Of a stretch of DNA of 64,000 nt, positions 16,302 through 25,328 are shown one piece after another. A program made the translations under genes and the position numbers. The notes beneath the pieces were generated by a model that saw only the letters and a program-made list of their open reading frames with translations, was not told the origin of the DNA and made no database searches. This DNA is from Clostridium drakei. GTDB taxonomy: Bacteria > Bacillota > Clostridia > Clostridiales > Clostridiaceae. The DNA is taken from assembly GCF_000633595.2 (NCBI RefSeq), contig NZ_JIBU02000012.1, forward strand, positions 251,574-315,573, written 5' to 3'. Within the stretch, counting starts at the first letter, position 1; every line of letters starts with the position of its first letter.

Positions 16302-18593
16302 ATGGCTTTAAATGATGAAGATATTATATTTGAAAAAAATAATTTAAATGAAATGGAAGATTGGATCCATAATGAAGAAATAAAAATTAAAGAAAATGAT
16401 GATGAACTAAAAAAGAGGATAGAGGGTCTTAGAAAACAATCTAAGGGTAAATATAATGAAGAATTAGAAACAAAGGAAAAGTTATATAAAATAACACATA
16501 AAAATTTAGAAAAATATAATGAAGCTAAAAGTCAACCATACTTCGGAAGAATAGATTTTAGAGAATATAAAAGGGATAATGAGATTTTTTATATAGGAAA
16601 ATTTGGACTTATGGATATGACAACTGGTGATGAAAAAGTTATAGACTGGAGATCACCAATAGCGGATTTATATTATAGTGGAACCTATGGAGAAGTTTTT
16701 TATAGAGCACCTATGGGAATAATCAGTGGTGAATTAACTCTCAAGAGAAAGTTTTTAATTAAAGAAGGTAAACTTATAAATGCTTTTGATGAAGGCATAA
16801 ATGAAATAATTTTAAGATCAGCAGGTGGTGGAGAAAATGTTCTAATGGATGAATATTTAAAAATTAATTTAGAGCAAAGTGTAAGCAATAAATTAAAAGA
16901 TGTTGTTGCCACCATACAAAAGGAGCAAAATGATATAATAAGAGCCGAAAAGAATACAGCACTTATAGTTCAAGGTTCAGCTGGATCAGGAAAGACTACA
17001 GTAGCACTTCATAGATTAGCTTATTTAATATATAAATATAATGGAAAACTTAAAGGAGAAGATATTTTAGTTGTAGCTCCTAATAAGTTATTTTTAGATT
17101 ATATATCAGAAGTTTTACCTGATCTTGGAATAAATACTGTTAAACAGATTACTTTTGAAGAAATAGCTCTTGAAGTGCTGAAACTTAAAGGAAAACTAAT
17201 TACAAAGGATAAAAAGCTTTCTGATATATTAGAAGCAAAAGATAGTGAGAATTTAAAGTATATGACTAAAAGCAGTAACATTAAAGGTACAATGGAATAT
17301 AAGCTGCTTATGGATAAATATATAGAGTATGTAGAGTTAAAAGATTTAGACATAGAGGATATAAGGGTTGAAAGTTACTTACTTTTTGATAAAAAAGAAA
17401 TAAAAAGATTATATTCTAAGGATATGGTAAATTTATCTTTAAATAATAGAAAAGATGAAATTAAAAGATATTTTACATTAAAAATAGATGAAAAAATAAG
17501 AAACGTACTGGATAAAATAGATTTTTCTTACGAATATATGATAGCAAGAGTAAAGAAAACTACAGAGGATGGCCCTGCAAGAAGAAAAAAACTAATAGAA
17601 TTATATGATGAAAGAGATAATAAGAAAGTGCAAATAAAGCAAGCAAGTATTAAAAATTTTGAAGATTATTTTAATAAGTGGAAAATAACAGATACTAAAA
17701 GATTTTATTTTGACTTATTTAATAAAGAAGAAATTTTCAATGAAGTCATTAAGGATAAAATACCTAAAAAACTTGCTTTGTACATAAAAAAAGAATTAAA
17801 TTATAATTTTGAAAATGATATTTTTGATAGCGATGATTTGGCAGCTATGATGTATTTAAAATTTAAAATAGAAGGTGTACCGGGAAAATATAAATATAAA
17901 CATATAGTTATAGATGAAGCACAGGATTATAGTATGTTTCAAATAGCTGTAATAAATGAAATAGTTTCAAATAATTCTTTAACAATAGTAGGGGATATAG
18001 GACAGGGAATATATTATTATAAAGGTATAGAAAGATGGGAAGGCTTAGTAGAGGAGGTATTTAAAGATAAAGCCACTTATGTGCAACTCACTCAAAGTTA
18101 TCGTTCTACAGTAGAAATAATAGAATTTGCAAATAAAGTGCTTAAGAAACAAAAAAATAAGTTAAAACCTGCTATGCCTGTTTTAAGGCATGGTAAATCT
18201 CCAGAAGTTATTGAGTTTAGTAATAATAGAGAGTTTGCAGAAAAATTGGATTCTATAGTTGAAGAAGTAAAAGCTATGGATAAAAAAACTGTAGCGGTTA
18301 TAGGAAGAACTTACGAAGAATGTAAAAAGATAAAAGAGCATTTAAAAAAATACAGTAATTACAAATGGGAGCTTGTTAAGGAAACAGATAAAAATTTAAA
18401 ATTGGAGAAAATAATAGTACCTTCTTATATGACAAAAGGTTTAGAATTTGATTGTAGTATTATATATAATTGTAATAAGGATAACTATAAGGACAATGAA
18501 TTAGACAAAAAAATATTATATGTTTGTCTTACTAGAGCACTGCATTTACAGTATGTTTTTTATAATAAATCTATATCTGAGCTTATCGAATAA
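16302..18593 (+). CDS. HelD-like superfamily 1 helicase / RNA polymerase recycling ATPase
   Basis: A 763-residue UvrD-like ATPase of HelD type. The N-terminal charged coiled coil (about residues 5-75) is the part that enters the RNA polymerase secondary channel in HelD. The PYFGRIDFRE and VIDWRSPIADLYY segments are typical of the family. Walker A QGSAGSGKTTVALHRLAYL is near residues 224-242, and the Walker B region HIVIDEAQDYS near 533. A final SF1 motif EFDCSIIYN and CLTRAL end the protein. It lacks features of a true DNA repair UvrD, so a role in releasing stalled RNA polymerase is most likely. ATG 16302 follows TTTGGGGGTG. Confidence 0.88.
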   Translation: MALNDEDIIFEKNNLNEMEDWIHNEEIKIKENDDELKKRIEGLRKQSKGKYNEELETKEKLYKITHKNLEKYNEAKSQPYFGRIDFREYKRDNEIFYIGKFGLMDMTTGDEKVIDWRSPIADLYYSGTYGEVFYRAPMGIISGELTLKRKFLIKEGKLINAFDEGINEIILRSAGGGENVLMDEYLKINLEQSVSNKLKDVVATIQKEQNDIIRAEKNTALIVQGSAGSGKTTVALHRLAYLIYKYNGKLKGEDILVVAPNKLFLDYISEVLPDLGINTVKQITFEEIALEVLKLKGKLITKDKKLSDILEAKDSENLKYMTKSSNIKGTMEYKLLMDKYIEYVELKDLDIEDIRVESYLLFDKKEIKRLYSKDMVNLSLNNRKDEIKRYFTLKIDEKIRNVLDKIDFSYEYMIARVKKTTEDGPARRKKLIELYDERDNKKVQIKQASIKNFEDYFNKWKITDTKRFYFDLFNKEEIFNEVIKDKIPKKLALYIKKELNYNFENDIFDSDDLAAMMYLKFKIEGVPGKYKYKHIVIDEAQDYSMFQIAVINEIVSNNSLTIVGDIGQGIYYYKGIERWEGLVEEVFKDKATYVQLTQSYRSTVEIIEFANKVLKKQKNKLKPAMPVLRHGKSPEVIEFSNNREFAEKLDSIVEEVKAMDKKTVAVIGRTYEECKKIKEHLKKYSNYKWELVKETDKNLKLEKIIVPSYMTKGLEFDCSIIYNCNKDNYKDNELDKKILYVCLTRALHLQYVFYNKSISELIE

Positions 18594-18622
18594 TGTTTTT
18601 TAAAAAATAATGATTATTAGTA

Positions 18623-18650
18623 TTGAAAAATTTTCGTTTTATGGTAGAAT
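18623..18650 (+). promoter_or_regulatory. sigma-A promoter of the FprA flavoprotein gene
   Basis: TTGAAA (18623-18628), a 16-base spacer and TAGAAT (18645-18650), 44 bases before the chosen start. Confidence 0.6.
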
Positions 18651-18693
18651 AAGAAATAACAAAAGTCAAATTAAAAAATGGAGGGGATATTAT

Positions 18694-19869
18694 ATGAGTA
18701 CTGTAAAATTAAAAGATAATATTTATTGGGTTGGAGTGAATAATCCCGAATTAAGAGTATTTGACATAATAATGGAAACTAAAAAGGGAACTACATATAA
18801 TTCTTATTTAATAGACGATGATAAAGTAGCAGTAGTTGACACTGTAAAGGATGGGTATTTTGATGAATTCCTTTCAAATATAAAAAGTATAATTGGAGAC
18901 AGAAAGGTTGATTATGTAATTGTTCAACATACAGAACTAGATCACAGTGGATCTTTAGCTAAATTACTTAAATTTTATCCAGAAGCTACTGTCATAGCTT
19001 CTAAAGCTGCTATAATGTATGCTGAAGAAATAGCTAACATGAAATTTAAAAATCAGGTTGCGCCAAATGAATTAAGTCTTGGAAAAACTAATCTTAAGTT
19101 TATAAGTGCACCAAATTTACATTGGCCTGACACTATGTTTACTTATGCAGAAAATCAACAAGTGTTATTTACTTGTGATTTCCTTGGATGTCATTATTGT
19201 CCTAAAAATTCTATAACTGATAATTGTTCAGATGACTATTTTGATGAAATGAAATATTATTTTGATGTGATAATGGGGCCATTTAAAAGATTTGTACTTA
19301 TGGGTCTTGATAGAATAAAGGATTTGAATATAGATCTAGTAGCGCCAAGCCATGGACCAGTGCATATAGATGATGTACAAAAATATGTTGAACTTTATAA
19401 AACTTGGGCGCAAGTAGAAAAATCTAATGAAAAGAATGTGCAAATATTTTATGTATCAGCTTATGGAAATACAGAAAAAGTTGCAAATTATATAGCAGAG
19501 AAAATAAATGACAAGGGAGTTAAAGCAGAAGCTCATGAAATAACTTCTATGGACATTAATGATGTAATAGCTTTAATAGAAAAATCTAATGGAATATTAA
19601 TGGGTTCACCAACTATAAATCAGGATGCTGTTAAACCTGTATGGGATGTATTATCCTTAGTATGTGCTATTACTAATAGAGGAAAAGCAGCAGGAGCATT
19701 TGGATCCTATGGATGGAGCGGAGAAGGTGTTCCTATGATGACTGAAAGATTAAAGTCATTGAAGTTTAATGTAGTCCAAGAAGGAGCTAGATTTAAATTT
19801 GTTCCAAGTGAAGATGAATTTAAAAAGATTGATGAATTTGTAGATAAATTTATGACAATATTGAAATAA
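18694..19869 (+). CDS. FprA-family A-type flavoprotein (flavodiiron protein)
   Basis: A 391-residue oxygen or nitric oxide reductase of the flavodiiron family. The N-terminal beta-lactamase-like diiron domain carries HTELDHSG (H-x-E-x-D-H) near residues 80-87, further ligands at [13 protein letters not shown] and CDFLGCHYC, and APSHGP near residue 224. The C-terminal flavodoxin domain starts near residue 250 ([14 protein letters not shown]), with GSPTIN and [12 protein letters not shown] binding FMN. No rubredoxin domain is fused. It protects strict anaerobes by reducing O2 to water. The ATG at 18694 follows GGAGGGGA; the in-frame ATG at 18610 lies ahead of the promoter and was rejected. Confidence 0.95.
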   Translation: MSTVKLKDNIYWVGVNNPELRVFDIIMETKKGTTYNSYLIDDDKVAVVDTVKDGYFDEFLSNIKSIIGDRKVDYVIVQHTELDHSGSLAKLLKFYPEATVIASKAAIMYAEEIANMKFKNQVAPNELSLGKTNLKFISAPNLHWPDTMFTYAENQQVLFTCDFLGCHYCPKNSITDNCSDDYFDEMKYYFDVIMGPFKRFVLMGLDRIKDLNIDLVAPSHGPVHIDDVQKYVELYKTWAQVEKSNEKNVQIFYVSAYGNTEKVANYIAEKINDKGVKAEAHEITSMDINDVIALIEKSNGILMGSPTINQDAVKPVWDVLSLVCAITNRGKAAGAFGSYGWSGEGVPMMTERLKSLKFNVVQEGARFKFVPSEDEFKKIDEFVDKFMTILK

Positions 19870-19873
19870 AAAT

Positions 19874-19919
19874 AAAAAATTAAACTAATAGCTTAGCTGC
19901 TGTTAGTTTAATTTTTTTA
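19874..19919. terminator. bidirectional terminator
   Basis: ATTAAACTAA (19879-19888) pairs with TTAGTTTAAT (19903-19912), flanked by an A-run and a run of T. It lies between convergent genes. Confidence 0.85.
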
Positions 19920-19932
19920 TTTAAGTATTTAA

Positions 19933-20832
19933 TTACTTTAAATACTTAAATGTCCAATCTAAAAGATCTATGCACATATCTGCAGTGCGGTCATTTTCAT
20001 CCAAAACAGGATTTAACTCTACAAAGTCCATTGACTTTACAAGCTTAGTTTCCATTAGATATTTTAAAAGGTACTTAGCATGATCTAAACTCATTCCATT
20101 TTTAACAGGAGTACCTGTACCAGGTACTAAACTAGGATCAAGGCAGTCTATATCAAAGCTTAAATGGATTCTTTTAATTCCATTTTTTTTAATTTTAGAA
20201 TGTACTTCCTCTGATATTCTTTCCATACCCATATTTTTTACATCTTCAGTAGAGTAAACATTGAGACTTTTACTTTTTATTAAAGCTTTTTCACCTTCAT
20301 CTAAGTCTCTTGCTCCTATAATGAATACATTTTTAGAGTCCACTTTTGTACCCTTATAGTATAAGTCTGTAAGTTCATTAAATCCTACGCCCATAGCTGC
20401 AGCAAGTGGCATACCATGTATATTACCAGTCATACTAGTTTCATGCGTATTTATATCACCATGAGCATCAATCCAGATAACTGCAGTATCACTAGCATAC
20501 TTACTAGCACCTGATATACTTCCAAGACCTAATGAATGATCTCCGCCAATAACCAAAGGAAAGCTGTCAGAAGTAAGTGCGCTATAAACTTGATGAGCTA
20601 AATTTTTATTCACATCCAGGATGGGTTTTAAATATTTCATAGTAGGATGAAAATTAAATTTTTGTTCTTCATTTATATTTTCAACGTAGAGATTTCCACA
20701 ATCATATACGGTATGATTATTTCTGGTTAAAATATCTATAATACCTTTTTCTCTAAGTTTGTCAGGACCAAATTCTACACCTTTTTTGTCAGAACCAAAA
20801 AATATTGGCACACCAATTAAACTAATATTCAT
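19933..20832 (-). CDS. rocF: arginase
   Basis: A 299-residue ureohydrolase of the arginase/agmatinase family. The manganese-binding motifs are intact: GGDHSLGLGS (about residues 98-107), WIDAHGDINTHE (about 121-132) and SFDIDCLDPSLVPGTGTP (about 224-241). Family features favour arginase over agmatinase (length, NIHGMP segment, C-terminal ELNPVLDENDRTADM). It hydrolyses arginine to ornithine and urea. The ATG at 20832 follows GGAGGTAATTTTA; a frame extension to 20847 would use a codon before that site. Confidence 0.93.
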   Translation of the reverse strand: MNISLIGVPIFFGSDKKGVEFGPDKLREKGIIDILTRNNHTVYDCGNLYVENINEEQKFNFHPTMKYLKPILDVNKNLAHQVYSALTSDSFPLVIGGDHSLGLGSISGASKYASDTAVIWIDAHGDINTHETSMTGNIHGMPLAAAMGVGFNELTDLYYKGTKVDSKNVFIIGARDLDEGEKALIKSKSLNVYSTEDVKNMGMERISEEVHSKIKKNGIKRIHLSFDIDCLDPSLVPGTGTPVKNGMSLDHAKYLLKYLMETKLVKSMDFVELNPVLDENDRTADMCIDLLDWTFKYLK

Positions 20833-21069
20833 TAAAATTACCTCCATATATGAATTATGTCGTATGATACTTGATTATATACTAATAAAAAAAAATAGAA
20901 AATAGTTTTGAAAAAGACAGTGTATTAAAAATATTCTGTAATGTTATAAATATTAATTTTTATAAAAAATATTCATAAATTTATTAAGTCTTTATAATAG
21001 ATAAAATATTTAACATATGATAAAATGGTTACACTAGAATTATATTCTAAATATTAAGGAGATGTTATT

Positions 21070-21468
21070 ATGGATAAAGAAAAAATAGTTCAATACTTAA
21101 TTAAAAATGGTTTAAATGATATACAGGAGCTAAGCTGCAATGATGAAGCAATAGTATTAAGGTTTTTCTATGATTTTGATGATGAGGAACTTAGTGCTGC
21201 AAAAGCATATGCAAATGATGAGAGTGGAGAAGAAGCAGAAAGTGATAAATGGTATTATAATTATTTTCTCCCTTATTTAAGTGATTTATCAGTGGATAAT
21301 GCTGGAGAAATAATAGAGAATCTTATGGAAGAAATAAATCTAGAAGCACAATATACTACTTATGAAATAGATAAAGAAGATTATGATTATAATGAATTTG
21401 TAGCAGCCTTTTATGAAAAAGGTAAAGATGTAGATTTAGATAAAATCTTAGATAAATTAGAAGATTAA
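21070..21468 (+). CDS. acidic conserved hypothetical protein
   Basis: A 132-residue, very acidic soluble protein (many Asp and Glu, for example ESGEEAESDKWYYNYFLPYL). No signal peptide, membrane segment or known motif. A strong ATTAAGGAGATG site precedes ATG 21070. It seems to be alone or co-transcribed with the flavodoxin gene 44 bases downstream. Resemblance to unnamed clostridial proteins is only an impression; the function is unknown. Confidence 0.8.
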   Translation: MDKEKIVQYLIKNGLNDIQELSCNDEAIVLRFFYDFDDEELSAAKAYANDESGEEAESDKWYYNYFLPYLSDLSVDNAGEIIENLMEEINLEAQYTTYEIDKEDYDYNEFVAAFYEKGKDVDLDKILDKLED

Positions 21469-21512
21469 TTAAAATAAAATCCTAACTTGAATTTAAAGGA
21501 CAGGTGATATTG

Positions 21513-22067
21513 TTGAAAACTTTGGCTTTTATTGCATCACCGCATAAAAATGGTAATACTGCAGTACTTTTAAATCATTTTTTAAAGGGTATTTCAGGTG
21601 AAGTTGAGATTATTGATGTATATAATATAAATGTAAAACCTTGCATTGATTGTAAATATTGTCATGAACATAAGGAATGTGCATTAAAGGATGATATGAC
21701 AGATATTTATAAAAAAATAGAAAATAGTGATAATATAGTTATAGCTTCTCCTGTATATTTTTCATTTGTGCCAGCACCCCTAAAGGTAGTTATAGATAGA
21801 CTACAGGTAAACTGGAGTGGGAAATTTATAAGAAAGGATTTTAAGATACCTTTAAATAAAAAAGTTGGAGTTCTCATTATGACTGCAGGATCTAATATGG
21901 AAAATATTTTTGAGCCAATAGAATATGCAATAAAACAATTTTTTTCCATAACAGGTTCGGAATTTTCTCATAGAATATATGCGATAAATACTGACAACAT
22001 CCCTATAGAAAAAAATGAAGAAATTAAAAGAAAAGCATTTGAAATAGGCAAAAGTATAAAAATTTAG
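21513..22067 (+). CDS. flavodoxin-fold NAD(P)H-dependent FMN reductase family protein
   Basis: A 184-residue protein with the FMN phosphate loop SPHKNGNTAVL near residues 8-18 and the second loop ASPVYFSFVPAPLKVVIDRLQ near 74-94. A Cys cluster CIDCKYCHEHKEC (about residues 43-55) is placed as in iron-sulfur flavoproteins, although the spacing differs from the classic one. It is probably a quinone or other electron-transfer reductase. The TTG at 21513 was chosen because the AGGTG site at 21502-21506 gives good spacing; a GTG at 21504 falls within that site. Confidence 0.85.
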   Translation: MKTLAFIASPHKNGNTAVLLNHFLKGISGEVEIIDVYNINVKPCIDCKYCHEHKECALKDDMTDIYKKIENSDNIVIASPVYFSFVPAPLKVVIDRLQVNWSGKFIRKDFKIPLNKKVGVLIMTAGSNMENIFEPIEYAIKQFFSITGSEFSHRIYAINTDNIPIEKNEEIKRKAFEIGKSIKI

Positions 22068-22072
22068 GTGTA

Positions 22073-22106
22073 AAGCCTGCAGAATATGATTCTGTAGGTT
22101 TTTTTT
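22073..22106 (+). terminator. intrinsic terminator
   Basis: AGCCTGCAGAA pairs with TTCTGTAGGTT (with G-U pairs), followed by eight T. Confidence 0.85.
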
Positions 22107-22128
22107 GATTGGCTTTTCATCTTATAAA

Positions 22129-22308
22129 TTATTGAATTGAGAATTTATTTGATTTTGTTATTTTTTCATATTCTAAAATAAGCTTATCCAACTCTTCACT
22201 GCACTCAATTACATCTGTATTCGTAATTTCTTTACAGTTTAATAACATATATAAAGTTTCCTTTAAATAATTAATTTCCAGATCTAAAATTTTTAAATCA
22301 ATATTCAT
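22129..22308 (-). CDS. Spo0E-family aspartyl-phosphate phosphatase
   Basis: A 59-residue protein read on the minus strand: it starts MNIDLKILDLEINYLKETL and ends in KSNKFSIQ. The two-helix pattern and the signature SEELDKLILEYEK (family consensus S-Q-x-L-D-x-L-I) are those of Spo0E/YnzD-type phosphatases, which dephosphorylate Spo0A~P and delay sporulation. Here the usual Gln of SQxLD is Glu. Start ATG at 22308, with GGGG 11 bases upstream on the minus strand. It is convergent with the flavodoxin gene. Confidence 0.8.
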   Translation of the reverse strand: MNIDLKILDLEINYLKETLYMLLNCKEITNTDVIECSEELDKLILEYEKITKSNKFSIQ

Positions 22309-22821
22309 AATTAATATTACCCCATAATTATAATTTATACTTACAAGTATATGTTAATTAACAGCACTATTACATTTTAACAGATTATATCTATTAATGC
22401 AGAGGTTTTGTAAGCCAAATACATACATCAAATTACATAAGTTAACATTATATCTGTAGATAACATGTGGATTATATTGTGGAAAAAATGTGCAAAACAT
22501 GAAAATATGTCCGAAGAACGTTTGAATAGAATGGTTGTAAAAAAATGTAAAAAGGGAATACTGTCTAAAAGTTTTTTAATTTATAGTGAAATTTTAGTGA
22601 AAATTTTAATGAAGACTAAAATTATGTATACAAATAATTAGTACACATAATAAAAGCTTAAACTTGTTTTATTTAATAAATGTGATATAATATTTAACTA
22701 TAATGTTCAAAAATATAAAATAATATATGTTAATACATTAATATTTATAATTAATATACAGCATATTCAATTATAATGATAATTAATATACTTAATATAA
22801 GATAAATCGGAGGTAAAATAT
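22309..22821. other. long AT-rich region upstream of glpX
   Basis: It holds a possible degenerate frame from ATG 22464 (58 codons with a plausible segment SEERLNRMVVKKCKKGILSK but no ribosome site). It also holds a weak DnaA-box-like TGTGGATTA and the glpX promoter. A 13-base direct repeat ATAATTAATATAC lies at 22747-22759 and 22779-22791. Confidence 0.5.
22664..22691 (+). promoter_or_regulatory. sigma-A promoter of glpX
   Basis: TTGTTT (22664-22669), a 16-base spacer and TATAAT (22686-22691). The long leader that follows contains a 13-bp direct repeat spaced 32 bases, about three helical turns, a possible operator. Confidence 0.6.
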
Positions 22822-23808
22822 ATGCTTAATACGGACATTGCAATGGGATTAGCTAGAGTTACAGAAGCTGCAGCGCTTTGCTCTTCAAAATTTATGGGTA
22901 GAGGAGATAAAATAGCAGCAGATCAAGCTGCAGTAGATGGTATGGAAAAGGCATTTGCTATGATGCCTGTTAGAGGAACTGTAGTAATAGGAGAAGGAGA
23001 ATTGGATAATGCTCCAATGCTATACATAGGACAATCAGTAGGTGTAGGAAATGCTGATATGCCTGAAATGGATATAGCTGTTGATCCATTAGATGGTACT
23101 GTTTTAATAGCTAAAGGATTACCTAATGCTATATCAGTAGTTGCTATGGGACCAAATGGGAGTTTATTTCATGCACCTGATATGTATATGAAAAAAATAG
23201 CAGTTGGACCAGGAGCAAAAGGTGCTATAGACATAAATAAAAGTCCTAAAGAAAATATAATAAATGTGTCAAAAGTATTGAATAAGGATATAACAGAAAT
23301 GACTGTAATTGTTCAAGAAAGGGAAAGACATGATTATATTGTTCAAGCAGCTAGAGAAGTAGGGGCTAGAGTTAAACTTTTTGGTGAAGGCGATGTTGCT
23401 GCAGTGCTTGCTTGTGGCTTTGAAAATACAGGAGTAGATATATTTATGGGTACAGGTGGAGCACCAGAAGGAGTTATTGCAGCAGCAGCTATAAAATGTA
23501 TGGGTGGAGATATGCAGGCTAAATTGGAACCACATACAGACAAAGAAAGAGAAAGATGTAAAAGTATGGGCATAAGTGATTTAAATAAAGTTTTACTTAT
23601 AAATGATCTTGTTAAGGATGATGAAGTTTATTTTGCTGCTACAGGTATAACTGATTGTGATTTATTAAGAGGAGTAGTATTTCCTAAAAATGATTGGGCA
23701 ACTACTCATAGCGTAGTCATGAGATCAAAAACAGGTACTATAAGATTTATAGAAGCTCATCATGATTTAAAGAGAAGTAGTTTAGTTGTAAGATCAAGTG
23801 ATTCTTAG
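22822..23808 (+). CDS. glpX: class II fructose-1,6-bisphosphatase
   Basis: A 328-residue GlpX-type enzyme that dephosphorylates fructose 1,6-bisphosphate in gluconeogenesis. Seen motifs: GEGELDNAPMLYIG (about residues 56-69), the Li-sensitive phosphatase metal motif DPLDGT (about 90-95), and GTGGAPEGVIAAAA near 210-223. The length fits the family. ATG 22822 follows CGGAGGTAAA. A possible structured RNA begins at its stop codon. Confidence 0.96.
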   Translation: MLNTDIAMGLARVTEAAALCSSKFMGRGDKIAADQAAVDGMEKAFAMMPVRGTVVIGEGELDNAPMLYIGQSVGVGNADMPEMDIAVDPLDGTVLIAKGLPNAISVVAMGPNGSLFHAPDMYMKKIAVGPGAKGAIDINKSPKENIINVSKVLNKDITEMTVIVQERERHDYIVQAAREVGARVKLFGEGDVAAVLACGFENTGVDIFMGTGGAPEGVIAAAAIKCMGGDMQAKLEPHTDKERERCKSMGISDLNKVLLINDLVKDDEVYFAATGITDCDLLRGVVFPKNDWATTHSVVMRSKTGTIRFIEAHHDLKRSSLVVRSSDS

Positions 23809-23935
23809 ACTTAGGTTGAGTTTTCTTGTTAGGAATACCTCTGAGTTTTAGAAGGACTCATCCAGGTGCGTAGCAGTGCTTATCTCCAACTTGAAGAAGA
23901 TGGGGTATTAGCAATGATAGCCATTGAATAAAATA
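23809..23935 (+). ncRNA. candidate structured RNA element downstream of glpX
   Basis: This stretch is richer in G and C than the surrounding intergenic DNA. Helices seen by eye: TTAGGTTG (23811-23818) with CAACTTGA (23887-23894), allowing G-U; TGAGT (23842-23846) with ACTCA (23856-23860); CAATG (23912-23916) with CATTG (23922-23926); and a crossing pair AATACC (23834-23839) with GGTATT (23904-23909) that would make a pseudoknot. A terminator follows at 23949. No open frame or known riboswitch consensus was recognised. It is either a 3' UTR element of glpX or an independent small RNA. Confidence 0.4.
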
Positions 23936-23948
23936 AATTTTAAATGTG

Positions 23949-24009
23949 AATGATAAGTTAAGTATGATAAGTATGAGATGATTTAAATCTGACTTATCGT
24001 TCTTTTTTT
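23949..24009 (+). terminator. intrinsic terminator
   Basis: GAATGATAAGTTA pairs with TGACTTATCGTTC (with G-U pairs), followed by seven T. It ends the glpX/structured-RNA transcript. Confidence 0.75.
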
Positions 24010-24017
24010 ATGATGGT

Positions 24018-24053
24018 AAATATTTTATTGAATAATTATTCAATAAAATATTT
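24018..24053. repeat. 36-bp perfect palindrome
   Basis: The half AAATATTTTATTGAATAA is followed directly by its exact complement, with no spacer. It lies directly behind the terminator. It may act as a second, bidirectional stop for transcription or bind a protein dimer. Confidence 0.65.
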
Positions 24054-24190
24054 TTATGTATTTTGTATTTTTTTGAATTTTCATATTTAATTTATAGTTA
24101 AATAAGTTTTAATATTTATTTTATTTATAAGTTAGATAAATTTTAGTATAATATAGAATGAGAATAAGTAATTTAGCAGGAGTGAATAAA

Positions 24191-24379
24191 ATGAAAATGG
24201 ATGAAGTAATAGAACAAATAAATTTTTTATACAAAAAAAGTCAGAATGAAGGACTTACAGAAGAAGAAAAAATTAAACAAAAAGAATTAAGACAAGTTTA
24301 TATTGATTCAATTAAAAGAAATTTTAAAGCTCAACTAGATGGCATAAAAAGGGTTCCATCTAATGAAAAATTGAACTGA
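24191..24379 (+). CDS. DUF896 (YnzC-like) small protein
   Basis: A 62-residue helical protein with the DUF896 pattern: two helices at residues 1-16 (DEVIEQINFLYKKS) and 19-40 (GLTEEEKIKQKELRQVYIDSIK), then a basic RNFKAQLDGIK end. YnzC-type proteins form SOS- or stress-linked helical hairpins of unknown role. The ATG at 24191 follows GCAGGAGTG; the longer frame from 24158 begins upstream of the ribosome site. hprK follows 19 bases downstream. Confidence 0.88.
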   Translation: MKMDEVIEQINFLYKKSQNEGLTEEEKIKQKELRQVYIDSIKRNFKAQLDGIKRVPSNEKLN

Positions 24380-24398
24380 GAGGAGTTAACATAAAAAA

Positions 24399-25328
24399 AT
24401 GCAAGTAACAGTAAAAGAACTAATAAAGGATTTTAACCTTGAGGTTGTAAATAAAGGTGAAAGAATTAATAAAATAAATATAAGTGATATAAATAGACCT
24501 GGACTTCAATTTGCAGGATTTTATAGTTATTATGCTAATGAAAGAATACAAGTAGTTGGAAAAGCTGAATGGAGTTTTTTAGATGCAATGCAGCCAGAAT
24601 TAAGGAAAAAGAGATTAAAGAAATATTTTGAATTTGATAATCCATGTACTATAGTAACAAGAGGATTGATACCTCATAAGGAATTTATGGATAGTGCTAT
24701 AGAAAATAAAAGGTGGATATTAAGGACAAATACTATTTCTACAAGGTTTGTAAGTAAGCTAATGAATTATTTAGATGATAAATTAGCACCAGAAACTAGA
24801 TTACATGGTGTACTTGTAGATGTATATGGTATAGGTATTCTGATTACTGGAGAAAGTGGTATTGGTAAAAGTGAAACAGCTCTTGAACTTATTAAGCGAG
24901 GTCATAGATTGGTTGCTGATGATGCTGTTGACATCAAAGAAATTGATGGGGAATTATTTGGTACATCTCCATACATAACTTCAGGTATGATTGAAGTAAG
25001 AGGAATGGGTATAATTGATATACCAGCTTTATATGGAATAAGTTCTATACTAAAAATAAGAAAGATTAACCTTGTTGTATACATAGAACAATGGAAGGAA
25101 GGTGAAAATTATGATAGACTAGGAATTGACAATGAATATGTTAATATACTAAACGTACCTTTAAAAAAATTGACAATTCCAATTAGACCAGGAAGAAATA
25201 TAGCTGTAATAATAGAAGCAGCAGCAGCAAACTTTAGATACAGCTTTATTTCAAATATTACTCCTGTAGATATAATAAATCAGAGAATTAATGAAGAAGC
25301 TGAAGGAAGGGAATCAGGTGGAAAGTAA
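24399..25328 (+). CDS. hprK: HPr kinase/phosphorylase
   Basis: A 309-residue enzyme that phosphorylates HPr on Ser46 and reverses it, controlling carbon catabolite repression. The P-loop GESGIGKSETALELIKRGH is near residues 152-170, followed by LVADDAVDI. The family signature IEVRGMGIIDI is near 200-210. The N-terminal domain (about 1-130) is of normal length. ATG 24399 follows GAGAGGAG. The cyclo-ligase gene overlaps its 3' end by 11 bases. Confidence 0.96.
   Translation: MQVTVKELIKDFNLEVVNKGERINKINISDINRPGLQFAGFYSYYANERIQVVGKAEWSFLDAMQPELRKKRLKKYFEFDNPCTIVTRGLIPHKEFMDSAIENKRWILRTNTISTRFVSKLMNYLDDKLAPETRLHGVLVDVYGIGILITGESGIGKSETALELIKRGHRLVADDAVDIKEIDGELFGTSPYITSGMIEVRGMGIIDIPALYGISSILKIRKINLVVYIEQWKEGENYDRLGIDNEYVNILNVPLKKLTIPIRPGRNIAVIIEAAAANFRYSFISNITPVDIINQRINEEAEGRESGGK

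Noticed and set aside
22455-22500. TGTGGATTA and TTGTGGAAA as a replication origin with DnaA boxes
   Set aside because: Only one near match and no cluster, AT-rich unwinding pattern or dnaA/dnaN genes.
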